Part shown: piece by piece, positions 1 through 7,383 of the stretch
Position numbering within the stretch: the first letter of the stretch is position 1
Layout: every line of letters starts with the position of its first letter
Source of the DNA: JADLHS01 sp964539515
GTDB taxonomy: Bacteria > Verrucomicrobiota > Verrucomicrobiia > Limisphaerales > JADLHS01
NCBI GenBank assembly: GCA_964539515.1
Contig: CAZIJO010000222.1
Span: 1 to 10,046, forward strand
Length of the DNA stretch: 10,046 nucleotides
Reading direction: 5' to 3'
Position numbers and translations under genes: made by a program
Notes under the pieces: generated by a model
What the model was told of the DNA's origin: nothing
The model's input: only the letters and a program-made list of their open reading frames with translations
Databases searched by the model: none

Positions 1-28
1 CCCGGGTTTCGTTTGCCCGGAAGCAAAA

Positions 29-100
29 CGTAGCCGCCGACCTGCGGAGGCGGATGGGGCCACCATGCGAGTCTTCCGCCTCCGCACGTCGGCGGCTACG
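29..100. repeat. REP/BIME-like inverted repeat, possible terminator of the minus-strand operon
   Basis: Positions 29-54 and 75-100 are reverse complements over 26 nt with a single mismatch (42 against 87), separated by a 20-nt loop. Each arm can also fold on itself: the left arm holds CCGCC...GGCGG, and the right arm holds the complementary CCGCC...GGCGG. The element therefore looks like two inverted REP units rather than a simple stem. It lies 37 nt beyond the stop codon of the heparinase-like gene. On the minus strand the stem is followed by TTTTGCTT, so it could also stop leftward transcription; the plus-strand exit has no T run. The inverted repeat is seen directly. That it is a dispersed genomic repeat is inferred from its form and from recollection of similar 'gtagccgccgac' palindromes in Verrucomicrobiota intergenic DNA. 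No REP-associated transposase lies in the window. Confidence 0.7.
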
Positions 101-136
101 CCCTATCGGAGTTTCGTGCGTATTTGAAATTTGAAA

Positions 137-2062
137 TCAGGGCAATGGACTGATGCGAAGCGTCACTTGCCCCGCTGCCACGGGCTCCATGAGGGCGATT
201 CCCAGACGCACCGGTTTTTTCGGCGTGCGCACATCCTCATCCAGGGTTTCGGCCCTGATCGCAAAGGGAACGCCGCCGGTGTCAATCTTCACGCGCAGGG
301 ACTTGTCACCTTCCCTGATCTCGACGGTATCCTCCCCGTCGCGCTTCCACTGGCCCCACGTCACCAGCGCGGTCTCGAAACGGCCCGGCGCTTCAAACGC
401 AAACGCGTCGGTGACCGCCAGCGATGGCGTATCGCCGCGTCGGAAGCCAAAAGTGCGTTCGAGTTTTTGCAGCGACTTCGCCGGGTAGGCCGAACGGAGG
501 TCGAGTTTCAACAAATCCTCCCGTTCATTGAATTGGGTCTGCAGCACCACGCCCCGCGCGTCCGCGCCGGTCTTCTGCAGCTTTCCATCCACGACCGGCA
601 CGGCGTGACCGAAGGAATTGAGCACTTTGCTTTCGTAGCGTTGCCCGCTGAAAGTGCGGGCGGTGTAGACCTCGCCGCCCGGATCACAGATCAGCATCCG
701 GTCGCCAACCACGACGCTGAAGCTGCCGACATCATTGTGATTGTGCAGTTCGGCGTTGTGGCCGCCTTTGAGCACGGCCGCGAATTCCGTTTTCGTCCCC
801 GGCGCCGGCCGGCAGATCAGCACGCCGCCATCGCCGAACCAGGTGCGCAACGGCGATGCGATCTCTCCGGCCGGTTTCCGCACGATGGGCAGAGCGTCCT
901 CGAATGAATACGTCATCATGGTGGCGACCAGCCCGCTGCCCGGCCCGATCAAGGATTTCCCCTCGCACGCTGGAAGCCCGAGAGCAAACCGGCGGCAGAC
1001 GTAGGCGGTCATTCGCGCGTCCGGCCGGCTGCCCGGACTGCAATCCGCGATCGTCGGGAAGAGGCCGTTAATGATTTCGCTGCGGACGCAGAAGAGCGCC
1101 GGTTGCATTGCCGCCGGGTCGGCCATGAGGTCGAGCTGGTTGCTGGTCGCGCGGCGCACCGCTTCGGCCAGCAGGATGTAATGGCCGAAGCCATAGTTCC
1201 AGTAGCCCACGCCTTCGCTGCAATAACCGTCGGGGGTGAAGCCGCTCAGGAAAAACCGGATGTAACCCTCCGCGGCCGCCACATAGACCGCGCGATCCGC
1301 CGGGGAATCCTCGAGCGCCAATGCCGCGATGGTGATGCTGCCGAGGCACACGGCGTTCCAGTTGTGCACCGAGCGCATCCAGCCCATCTCCTTCATCTTC
1401 CCTTCCGCCATTTCCCGGAATGGATGCAGCACACGGCGGCGCACGTGGTCGCGAATGAGCTGCCGGGTGCCGGCAGCGAGCTTGGCCCCGAGCAGGTAAT
1501 CCGCCTCGGCAAGTTCCATCGCCACGAACACCGCCCCGAGGTCCATCTCGCGGGCCTGGCCGTTGAAGTTGGCGAGTGATTTGTCGTGAGCCGGATACAC
1601 CCACGTTTTCTCCCGACAGAGTTCGGCGACGACGGCTTCGAGCGGCTGAAGAAATCGCCCTTGATTCTCGAAGCATTCACCCAACGTCAGCGTCGCGACG
1701 CGCCGGCGCCGTTCGAAGGCCACGCTTTGCCAGCGGTCCCGGTTGCCGGTTTTGGAGAAATCCAGGAACAACTCGTCCGGTTGGTCGGGAATGGCTTTGG
1801 CTGCCACCCGCTCGGCGTCCGCAATGGCTTTCTGCGCCTCGGGAAGCACGGCGAGCTTTTCCCAAGCGCCGCGGTCGGTGATCGGCGAACCGAAGCCCGC
1901 CGGTTTGCTTGGGAGCAGATGGGCGAGTTCCTCGATGCGAGCCGGGCGCAGTTCACCGCCGGCCATGCCCGCGAAGGTGATCAGGAGAGACGCCAGACCG
2001 CCCGCCACCTTGGCGCGTGTCAGGCGGTGGAATTTCAGCCAATTATTGTCGTTGGTTTTCAT
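137..2062 (-). CDS. Secreted heparinase II/III family protein (polysaccharide lyase-like)
   Basis: A 641-residue protein that begins with a Sec-type signal peptide: a basic n-region to about K19, then a hydrophobic GGLASLLITFAGMAGG stretch. An N-terminal alpha/alpha-toroid-like region (about 95-400) carries VHNWNAVCLGS (232-242) and EGVGYWNYG (283-291). A beta-sandwich region (about 405-640) carries HNAELHNHNDVGSF (435-448), followed by LICDPGGEVY and NSFGHAVPVVDG. The HNH/D-containing block and the Tyr-rich toroid motif are the signature of heparinase II/III-like enzymes, which cleave uronate-containing polysaccharides by beta-elimination. H440, H442, Y287 and Y290 are plausible active-site residues, but this assignment is inference. 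Substrate cannot be told from sequence; alginate, glycosaminoglycan or another acidic glycan are all possible. The start ATG overlaps the stop of the upstream oxidoreductase as ATGA, and no Shine-Dalgarno is visible, consistent with translational coupling. It is the last gene of the minus-strand unit. Confidence 0.88.
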   Translation of the reverse strand: MKTNDNNWLKFHRLTRAKVAGGLASLLITFAGMAGGELRPARIEELAHLLPSKPAGFGSPITDRGAWEKLAVLPEAQKAIADAERVAAKAIPDQPDELFLDFSKTGNRDRWQSVAFERRRRVATLTLGECFENQGRFLQPLEAVVAELCREKTWVYPAHDKSLANFNGQAREMDLGAVFVAMELAEADYLLGAKLAAGTRQLIRDHVRRRVLHPFREMAEGKMKEMGWMRSVHNWNAVCLGSITIAALALEDSPADRAVYVAAAEGYIRFFLSGFTPDGYCSEGVGYWNYGFGHYILLAEAVRRATSNQLDLMADPAAMQPALFCVRSEIINGLFPTIADCSPGSRPDARMTAYVCRRFALGLPACEGKSLIGPGSGLVATMMTYSFEDALPIVRKPAGEIASPLRTWFGDGGVLICRPAPGTKTEFAAVLKGGHNAELHNHNDVGSFSVVVGDRMLICDPGGEVYTARTFSGQRYESKVLNSFGHAVPVVDGKLQKTGADARGVVLQTQFNEREDLLKLDLRSAYPAKSLQKLERTFGFRRGDTPSLAVTDAFAFEAPGRFETALVTWGQWKRDGEDTVEIREGDKSLRVKIDTGGVPFAIRAETLDEDVRTPKKPVRLGIALMEPVAAGQVTLRISPLP

Positions 2063-2733
2063 ACGGGCTTGAAGAGTTTTAGCGCCACCGCCGCCACATG
2101 GGTGCCCAGCAGTCTGGCCGACTGCAAACCGAGTTCATCCTGGCTGACTTCGTCTTTGGCGCTCCAGAGCGTGCCGCCCAGCATTGCTGGCGATTTGCCG
2201 CCGACCGGGATCATGCCGTAGCTCAGCATCGCCGTGAGAATCTGTTGCACCACCAACTCCTGCCCACCGTTCCGGTTGCCGGCCACCGCGAGCGCGCCCA
2301 CCGGCTTGTCCGCCAGCAGCATCGCGCCTTCGCGCAGCGGCATGCACCGTTCGATGAACGCCTTGCAGAGCGCACTGAGCGAACGGAAATACGCCGGGGA
2401 ACCGATGATCAGTCCGCCGAGTTGCGGGTCCTTGAGTTTGGGGAGGACCGCATCGAAATCGTCCGTGATCGGGTTGGGCGACCAGCCAGCGATGCTGAGG
2501 CCGCCGAGGTCAATCAACTCGACGGCGATCCGCGGGTCCACGGCCTGGGCGGCCGTGAGTGCGGCTTGCACCGCCTTCGCCGTAGTCATCCCCTTGCGTG
2601 GGCTGCCGGCGATGCCAAGAATTTTCACTGGTTTTACGATGGCGGCTTCTTCCGCGGCGGGGACCAGACTGGCGGCAAGGGCGGTCGCGCCCGCCGTGGC
2701 GAGGAAGTTGCGCCGGGTCAGGTTTGATTTCAT
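2059..2733 (-). CDS. Tat-signal NAD(P)H-dependent flavin oxidoreductase (flavodoxin-fold)
   Basis: A 224-residue protein. It opens with a twin-arginine signal, TRRNFLATAG (6-15), followed by a hydrophobic Ala-rich stretch ending near AAEEA (about 30). The mature part has the flavodoxin-like/NADPH-dependent FMN reductase fold: strand KILGIAGSPRKGMTT (37-51) with the FMN-phosphate loop GSPRxGxT, then GLIIGSPAYFRSLSALCKAF (107-126) and ALAVAGNRNGGQE (147-159), typical of the NAD(P)H:flavin oxidoreductase and iron-sulfur-flavoprotein groups. No iron-sulfur cysteine cluster is present. Such proteins bind FMN and reduce small acceptors; the acceptor here is unknown. Tat export would suit a protein that folds around FMN before transport. 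A good Shine-Dalgarno (AAAGGA on the minus strand, 2740-2745) sits 6 nt before the ATG. The stop codon overlaps the start of the heparinase-like gene by 4 nt, so the two are probably translated together. Confidence 0.87.
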   Translation of the reverse strand: MKSNLTRRNFLATAGATALAASLVPAAEEAAIVKPVKILGIAGSPRKGMTTAKAVQAALTAAQAVDPRIAVELIDLGGLSIAGWSPNPITDDFDAVLPKLKDPQLGGLIIGSPAYFRSLSALCKAFIERCMPLREGAMLLADKPVGALAVAGNRNGGQELVVQQILTAMLSYGMIPVGGKSPAMLGGTLWSAKDEVSQDELGLQSARLLGTHVAAVALKLFKPV

Positions 2734-2820
2734 GTGGATTCCTTTCGTTAACCGGTTTTATGGCTTCAAAATTCCGGTGCGTTCCGAGCGCTGAGGGATG
2801 TCACAGCCCGGGGTTTCGAT

Positions 2821-4995
2821 TCAAAACTGCACCTCCAGTTCTCGCGGGTGGGGCTCGTTCGGAAAGCGAAGCCAGAGCAGTTTCTCGGCGGCCGAATACT
2901 CAAAGTCCGTGCAGGGTTGACCGGCGAGGGTGATTCCGCGCGGCGGCTTCGGGGCGTGCAACAGGACAATCGCCGGCGTGTGCCCGACGCCTTCGACTGT
3001 GAGCACGACTTGCGTGGGCTTCTGCGATTTCGGCAAAGTTTTGCAGGCGGAAGCTAAAACGTGCGGCTCCCGGCCCCGCCGGGCGTTTAGATCCAGCAGG
3101 AACGATCGCGAGCCCGGGGTGAGCGTCACCGCATTGCGGACGCGGAGCTGCGGATCGAACAAGTTGACGAAGCGGCCGCGCAGCTCCTGCGATGCGCCCT
3201 CCACCGATTCATCCAGGCCGGCGGCGATGAGATAGGGGCCGCGGCGCAGCAAGAGGTGATTCGTCTCCCGCCACTTCAACCGCGTGCGGGTGGCGGCCAG
3301 TTTGGCGACTTGAACCAAGCGGGCATCGCCCGCGGCGCTGGCGGCGAGTTGCGCCGGATTCTCGCGCAACCAGACCACGCCCCCTTTGCCCACTTTGGTA
3401 AACACACTTGTCACCGGCTCGGTCTTGCCGGTCAGCCCGAGTTCCGCAAATAAGTGCTCGCGGGGTGTTGCGTGGTCGCGCCCGTCACGGTTCCACCATT
3501 CGCGGACGCCGTTGTACGGATCGGTGTCATCGTCCACCACCACGAGTGCACCGCCGCTTTTGACCCAGCGGGCAAGGGGCGCGTGCACCTCGGGGCTGAG
3601 GGCTTTCTGGCCATGATAACTCAGCAGCAGCAGCCGGAAGCCGTCGAGGTAGTTCGTGACGGTGAGGTTTTCGAGCTGGACCGGCGTCACCGGCATGCCG
3701 CGTTTCAACAGCGGCAGGGCGAGCCCATAAACCTGGCTCAAGTGCGGATCCCCCGGCACCGGATCCCCGCGCTGGAACATCAAGGAATCGCTGACGATCA
3801 CTCCCAGACCGGTCGTGCCGCAATCCCACTCGACGCGCGACTGGTGCAGGTCGTTGAGCGCATTCATCACGGTCTGCAATTCAGTGGCGTAGGCGGGCGG
3901 AATGCCTTCCCGCTCCGCGGGTTTGCCTTTGCGCGGATACTTGCCGCGAAAAATTCGTTCGGGCCAGGGGGCGACTTCGAATTGCCAGACCTCCGGCTGC
4001 AGGAGCGAGGCAACGAGCGTGGACTCCCAGTTCACCCGGTAATCCTCCCAATCATGATCCGGGTTGTCCTCGACCGGGTCGTTCAAATACCAAACGGTCC
4101 GTCCGGTCGCGCGGACGAGGTTTTGCATGGCGCCGTATTCGAGGAAGGCGGTTTCAAAGGTGCGCTCGCGCAGTTCTCCCCGAAATCGGTTCGGCGTGCG
4201 CGCCGTGCCGGTCCAGACCTGGGCGATGTAACCGTCACACCCATTGAGCCGGGCGAGGCTGCTTTCCGGGCTGACAATGCGCCAGTGGGCGTAGTTCAAC
4301 AGACTGTGGGTCGGGACGTAGCAGCGCACCTTCCGGCCCGTGCGCTGGTTGAACGCCTGGATGTGATCGAAGACCTGTTGCAACGCGCGGCGATAGAGAA
4401 AATATTTCAGCTTCGACGCGCGCCATTGGGCGTCCACGGAACTGTGGGGCGGCTGCCAATCTTCCCCGTAGTAGGCGCGCCACTCGCGTTTGAATCCTTC
4501 GGAATACCCCCCGCGCACCCAGAACTCGGGCTCTTCAAGATGCACGGCCTCCACGCCCGCATCGAGGGCGCGCTGCACGCCCACGGATAGAAATTTTCCG
4601 AAATTGGTGCCGGGGCACATGTAGTAGACATCACCCCCGTGGCTGATCTTCTTGCCGTTCCGGTCCGTTTGCGCTTCGTCTTCGTGATTCACGCCGTCGA
4701 AGCGGCCGTAAAGGTAATCCTGGTAGTTGCCCCAGGAAACGCCGGTCATCAGGTGGATGCGATAGCCACGGTCCCGCCAGGTCTGCAGGCGGGGCGGCAG
4801 GCCGGGATCAATGCCATAGACAATGGCGACATCGGACCGCAGGTTGCCGGCGCTGCTCCACGGCTCCGCGGTTTGAAAGCAGGTGCGCTCGAGCGTTTGG
4901 TCCGGGTCAGGGGGGAATGGGGGTGGCAACTCCGACGCACAAACGGCAAAGAAGCTCAAGCCGAGACTGAGGAGGCCAAATGCGCCACATCGCAT
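2821..4995 (-). CDS. Secreted glycoside hydrolase-like protein (GH42-like barrel plus GATase-like domain)
   Basis: A 724-residue product if translation starts at 4995, where the signal peptide begins (MRCGAFGLLSLGLSFFAVCA, cleavage near ASE). The frame stays open to an ATG at 5145, but the extra 50 residues are polar, lack recognisable features and would bury the signal, so 4995 is preferred. GGAG lies 12 nt before it, which is only a weak ribosome site. Residues about 55-350 read like a glycosidase TIM barrel: DVAIVYGIDPGLPPRL, LMTGVSWGNYQDY, an acidic strand AVHLEEPEFW (150-159) and a late strand EVWQFEVAPWPERIF (335-349). E154 or E155 and E340 are candidate catalytic acids. Residues about 395-500 resemble the class-I glutamine-amidotransferase-like (trimerisation) domain of GH42 enzymes, with LLLLSYHGQKALSPEV and GALVVVDDDTDPYNG. 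The C-terminal ~200 residues look beta-rich. Exact family and substrate are not recognised. It lies 87 nt upstream of the oxidoreductase gene on the same strand. The 163 nt between 4996 and the isomerase stop hold no other gene. Confidence 0.72.
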   Translation of the reverse strand: MRCGAFGLLSLGLSFFAVCASELPPPFPPDPDQTLERTCFQTAEPWSSAGNLRSDVAIVYGIDPGLPPRLQTWRDRGYRIHLMTGVSWGNYQDYLYGRFDGVNHEDEAQTDRNGKKISHGGDVYYMCPGTNFGKFLSVGVQRALDAGVEAVHLEEPEFWVRGGYSEGFKREWRAYYGEDWQPPHSSVDAQWRASKLKYFLYRRALQQVFDHIQAFNQRTGRKVRCYVPTHSLLNYAHWRIVSPESSLARLNGCDGYIAQVWTGTARTPNRFRGELRERTFETAFLEYGAMQNLVRATGRTVWYLNDPVEDNPDHDWEDYRVNWESTLVASLLQPEVWQFEVAPWPERIFRGKYPRKGKPAEREGIPPAYATELQTVMNALNDLHQSRVEWDCGTTGLGVIVSDSLMFQRGDPVPGDPHLSQVYGLALPLLKRGMPVTPVQLENLTVTNYLDGFRLLLLSYHGQKALSPEVHAPLARWVKSGGALVVVDDDTDPYNGVREWWNRDGRDHATPREHLFAELGLTGKTEPVTSVFTKVGKGGVVWLRENPAQLAASAAGDARLVQVAKLAATRTRLKWRETNHLLLRRGPYLIAAGLDESVEGASQELRGRFVNLFDPQLRVRNAVTLTPGSRSFLLDLNARRGREPHVLASACKTLPKSQKPTQVVLTVEGVGHTPAIVLLHAPKPPRGITLAGQPCTDFEYSAAEKLLWLRFPNEPHPRELEVQF

Positions 4996-5158
4996 GGAGA
5001 TGGGATGCTCCACCCGGCGCTCAAATGCAAGCGCCTTCCCGGACGCATTGTTGCCGCCGCCGCGCTGCGGCCGGACCGGACACCCGGTTTGCGAAAACAT
5101 TCGCGGGAGAGCGGGGTTTCGGTCGCGCGGAAAATCCGCGCCCATCGGCCTGGTCGCC

Positions 5159-6062
5159 CTAGGCCAATTCGGCCCGGATTTTTTCCAACAACTTTTTCGT
5201 GGCGCGGATGCCTTCGGGTTCGCTCAGTTTTTCGCCTTCGTACTCAATGCCCAGGTACCCGTGGTATCCCGCGGCCAAAACAATTTTTAACATGCGGCGA
5301 TAATCGGTCTCGACGCAATTGCCCTGCGCGTCGAAGTCGTTCGCCTTGGCGCTGACCGCCTTGGCGAAGGGCATCATCTCCGTGACCGCCTGATACCGAT
5401 CGTAATCCTGGAAGTTGCCGAAGTCGGGCAGAATGCCGCAGTTGGGCCGGTTGACCTGTTTGATCACTGAGACCAGCCAGTCACCGCGGGAGGAATTGCC
5501 GCCGTGATTCTCCACGATGACGTTGAGGCCCAGCGTGCCGCCGAATTCGGCCAGGCGCCGCAAACCATCCGCCGCCCGATCGCGTTGCTCGGCCGGGGTG
5601 CCGGTGGAATAGGCGTTCACGCGGATGGAATGGCCGCCAAAAAACTTCGCGGCTTCGGCCCATTTGTAGTGGTTCTCGACCGCCTGCTGGCGCTTCTGCT
5701 CGTCCGCATCCCCCAGGTGGCCCTCGTCGTCACACATGATGAGGAGAATCTTCACCCCTTCGCCGTCGGCGCGTTTTTTGAATTCGGCGAGGTACGCCTT
5801 GTCCCTGGCGTTGTCCTTGAAAAACTGATTTACCAGTTCGATGGCCTCAATGCCATAGTCCCGCCGCGCGGCCTTGGGGAAATCGAGATGGTCGAGTTGC
5901 TTTGCAAAAATGGCCTTGTGCAACGACCACTCGGCGAGGGAAATCTGGAACAGCGGTGACTTGGCGGCGGGCGCCGCGGTCAGCCTGCGCCAGCCCGAGA
6001 CCGGCGGTCACCACGGCGGTTTGCTTGAGGAACATACGGCGAGGAGTTGAAGGTTTGTTCAT
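5159..6062 (-). CDS. Sugar phosphate isomerase/epimerase-like TIM-barrel protein with Tat signal, frameshifted near its N-terminus
   Basis: The main body is an AP-endonuclease-2/xylose-isomerase-type TIM barrel. Taking the TTG-initiated frame from 5923 as residue 1, it shows IEAIELVNQFF (25-35), VIVENHGGNSS (135-145), CGILPDFGNF (162-171), AKANDFDAQGN (192-202) and GYLGIEYEGE (222-231). E138, D167 and E227/E229 are likely metal ligands. The family isomerises or epimerises sugars with a divalent metal; the substrate here is unknown. The body does not begin at 5923: the same frame reads upstream through SPLFQISLAEWSLHK, a conserved start of this family, and through LTAAPAAK to about 5983. A complete Tat signal, MNKPSTPRRMFLKQTAVV, starts at the ATG at 6062 but lies in another frame. 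One extra base between about 5984 and 6007 would join the two. The gene is therefore either a sequencing or assembly indel or a real pseudogene. It is the first gene of the minus-strand unit. Confidence 0.75.
5984..6007 (-). other. Probable +1 frameshift site joining Tat signal to isomerase body
   Basis: The signal-peptide frame is meaningful through TAVVTAGLGLA and then becomes Arg-rich and unlike the family. The body frame has a TGA at 6008-6010 and is open only downstream of it (lower coordinates). The shift must therefore fall between these limits. Removing one base, for example one C of CTGGCGCAGG, gives a smooth junction reading GLGLARLTAAPAAKSPLF, with a plausible small-residue cleavage region. 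This is seen in the sequence; whether it is a real mutation or a base-calling error cannot be decided here. Confidence 0.75.
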
Positions 6063-6324
6063 CGGAATATGACGTTTCCCGGCGGGCACCGCGTTTACCC
6101 AGGTTCCCCGGTCCCGAACCGGAAGGTTGAATTGTCTTTTCGCGCGACTTAACCATGCCCGGCCGGATGGTGTAAAGGAGTTTCGTGCGCCGGCTATGCT
6201 TCGGCGTTGCGGCCTTAAGAATTCACTCCCGGGGGCCGGTTCATCGCTTGCGTCCCCCCGGTGGCGCCAGACAAAGGGAATCTGTTTGGTCGAATTCCGT
6301 TTTGCCGCGGGTTAAACTTGGTGC
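6063..6324. other. Divergent intergenic region between the minus-strand unit and the radical SAM gene
   Basis: 262 nt separate the two divergent start codons, so both promoters should lie here or nearby. I see no convincing sigma-70 pair. TTGAAT (6127-6132) with TTAACC 16 nt further on is a weak candidate reading rightward. A GC-rich stretch with CCGGGGG and CCCCCGG arms lies around 6228-6261 and could form a stem with a loop of about 19 nt. Short open frames here have no recognisable protein character. Neither flanking start codon has a clear Shine-Dalgarno. Confidence 0.4.
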
Positions 6325-7383
6325 GTGTCCGAACGGGTTCAAAAACTTCGCGGGCGCGGCGTGCCGTCGAATCCAACGAACCGCTTTGCTACGATCACAA
6401 GCGAGCGCTTCGAGGAATATGATCCGTCCGCCGACCCGGCGCCGCGTACGCAGTTTATCCCCGACGCCAGCGCCACCCTCATCAACTACAACGACAGCCC
6501 GGACATCCCATTCACGGCCAGCCTGAATATCTATCGCGGTTGCGAACACGGCTGTGCCTATTGCTATGCGCGGCCCACGCACGAGTACCTTGGTTTCTCA
6601 CCCGGCCTCGATTTCGAGACGAAGATCGTCGTGAAATATCGCGCGCCCGAATTGCTGCGCCAGGAACTCGCTTCGCCGAAATGGACACCGCAGGTCATCG
6701 CCATGAGCGGCGTGACGGATTGCTACCAGCCCGCCGAGCGCAAGCTGCAACTCACCCGGCGCGTGTTGGAAGTATTCGCGGAATTCCGCAACCCGGTCGG
6801 CATTGTCACCAAGAACCACCTTGTCACCCGCGACGTGGATTTATTGGCGCAGCTTGCGCGATTCAATGCCGTCGTGGTTTACGTTTCCCTCACCACCCTC
6901 GATGCGGAACTCACGCCCAAACTGGAACCCCGCGCCTCGTTACCCCAAATGCGGCTCGCGGCCATCCGCACGCTCCACGCCGCCGGCGTGCCGGTGGGCG
7001 TGATGCTGGCGCCGATGATTCCTGGCCTGAACGATCACGAGCTGCCCAATCTCCTCGCCGCTGCCGCGGCCGCCGGGGCGCAATCCGCCGGGCTGGTCCC
7101 GTTGCGCTTACCGTTTGCAGTGAAGGACATTTTCTCCGACTGGCTGACGCGCCATTTTCCCGACCGGAAGGAGAACGTCCTGAATCGCATCCGCTCCCTG
7201 CGCGGCGGGAAATTGAACGCGCCTGATTTCGGCGACCGGATGCGCGGTCAGGGCATCTGGGCGGAACAGCTTCGACAGATGTTTGCCGTCGCGACGCGCA
7301 AGGTTGGCTTGGCCCAGCGCGACTACCAGCTCACGACCGAACACTTCCGCCGCCCCGGTGGATCGCAACTTCAATTGCTCTGA
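6325..7383 (+). CDS. PA0069/Rv2578c-type radical SAM protein (SPL family)
   Basis: A 352-residue protein, a usual length for this group. The N-terminal part contains LRGRGVPSNPTNRF (8-21), the typical lead-in of PA0069-type proteins. The radical SAM cluster motif is CEHGCAYC (C73, C77, C80; CX3CX2C), within NIYRGCEHGCAYCYARPTHE, which binds the [4Fe-4S] cluster that cleaves S-adenosylmethionine. Further conserved blocks are SGVTDCYQPAE (128-138), GIVTKN (159-164), VYVSLTTLD (185-193) and APMIPGLND (229-237). Proteins of this group resemble spore photoproduct lyase and are widespread in bacteria that do not sporulate; a DNA-repair or other role has been suggested, but the substrate is not established to my knowledge. 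The GTG start at 6325 is chosen because it gives the family N-terminus; no Shine-Dalgarno precedes it. The gene appears to stand alone. Confidence 0.88.
   Translation: MSERVQKLRGRGVPSNPTNRFATITSERFEEYDPSADPAPRTQFIPDASATLINYNDSPDIPFTASLNIYRGCEHGCAYCYARPTHEYLGFSPGLDFETKIVVKYRAPELLRQELASPKWTPQVIAMSGVTDCYQPAERKLQLTRRVLEVFAEFRNPVGIVTKNHLVTRDVDLLAQLARFNAVVVYVSLTTLDAELTPKLEPRASLPQMRLAAIRTLHAAGVPVGVMLAPMIPGLNDHELPNLLAAAAAAGAQSAGLVPLRLPFAVKDIFSDWLTRHFPDRKENVLNRIRSLRGGKLNAPDFGDRMRGQGIWAEQLRQMFAVATRKVGLAQRDYQLTTEHFRRPGGSQLQLL

Noticed and set aside
131..907. A 258-codon plus-strand open frame opposite the heparinase-like gene
   Set aside because: Low-complexity Arg/His-rich translation with no motif; the minus strand encodes a clear heparinase II/III domain.
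3454..4590. A 378-codon plus-strand open frame opposite the glycoside-hydrolase-like gene
   Set aside because: It is a shadow produced by high GC at third positions. Its translation has no coherent domain, while the opposite strand has a signal peptide and enzyme motifs.
4996..5145. Upstream extension of the glycoside-hydrolase-like protein to the ATG at 5145
   Set aside because: It would place 50 polar, feature-free residues before a good signal peptide. The start at 4995 explains the N-terminus better.
6177..6189. The string GGAGTTTCGTGCG is present both here and at 108-120
   Set aside because: A single shared 13-mer is expected about once by chance in 10 kb, so on its own it does not show a repeat family.
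6127..6315. Small 62-codon open frame in the divergent intergenic region
   Set aside because: No recognisable protein character and no ribosome site; it lies where two promoters are expected.
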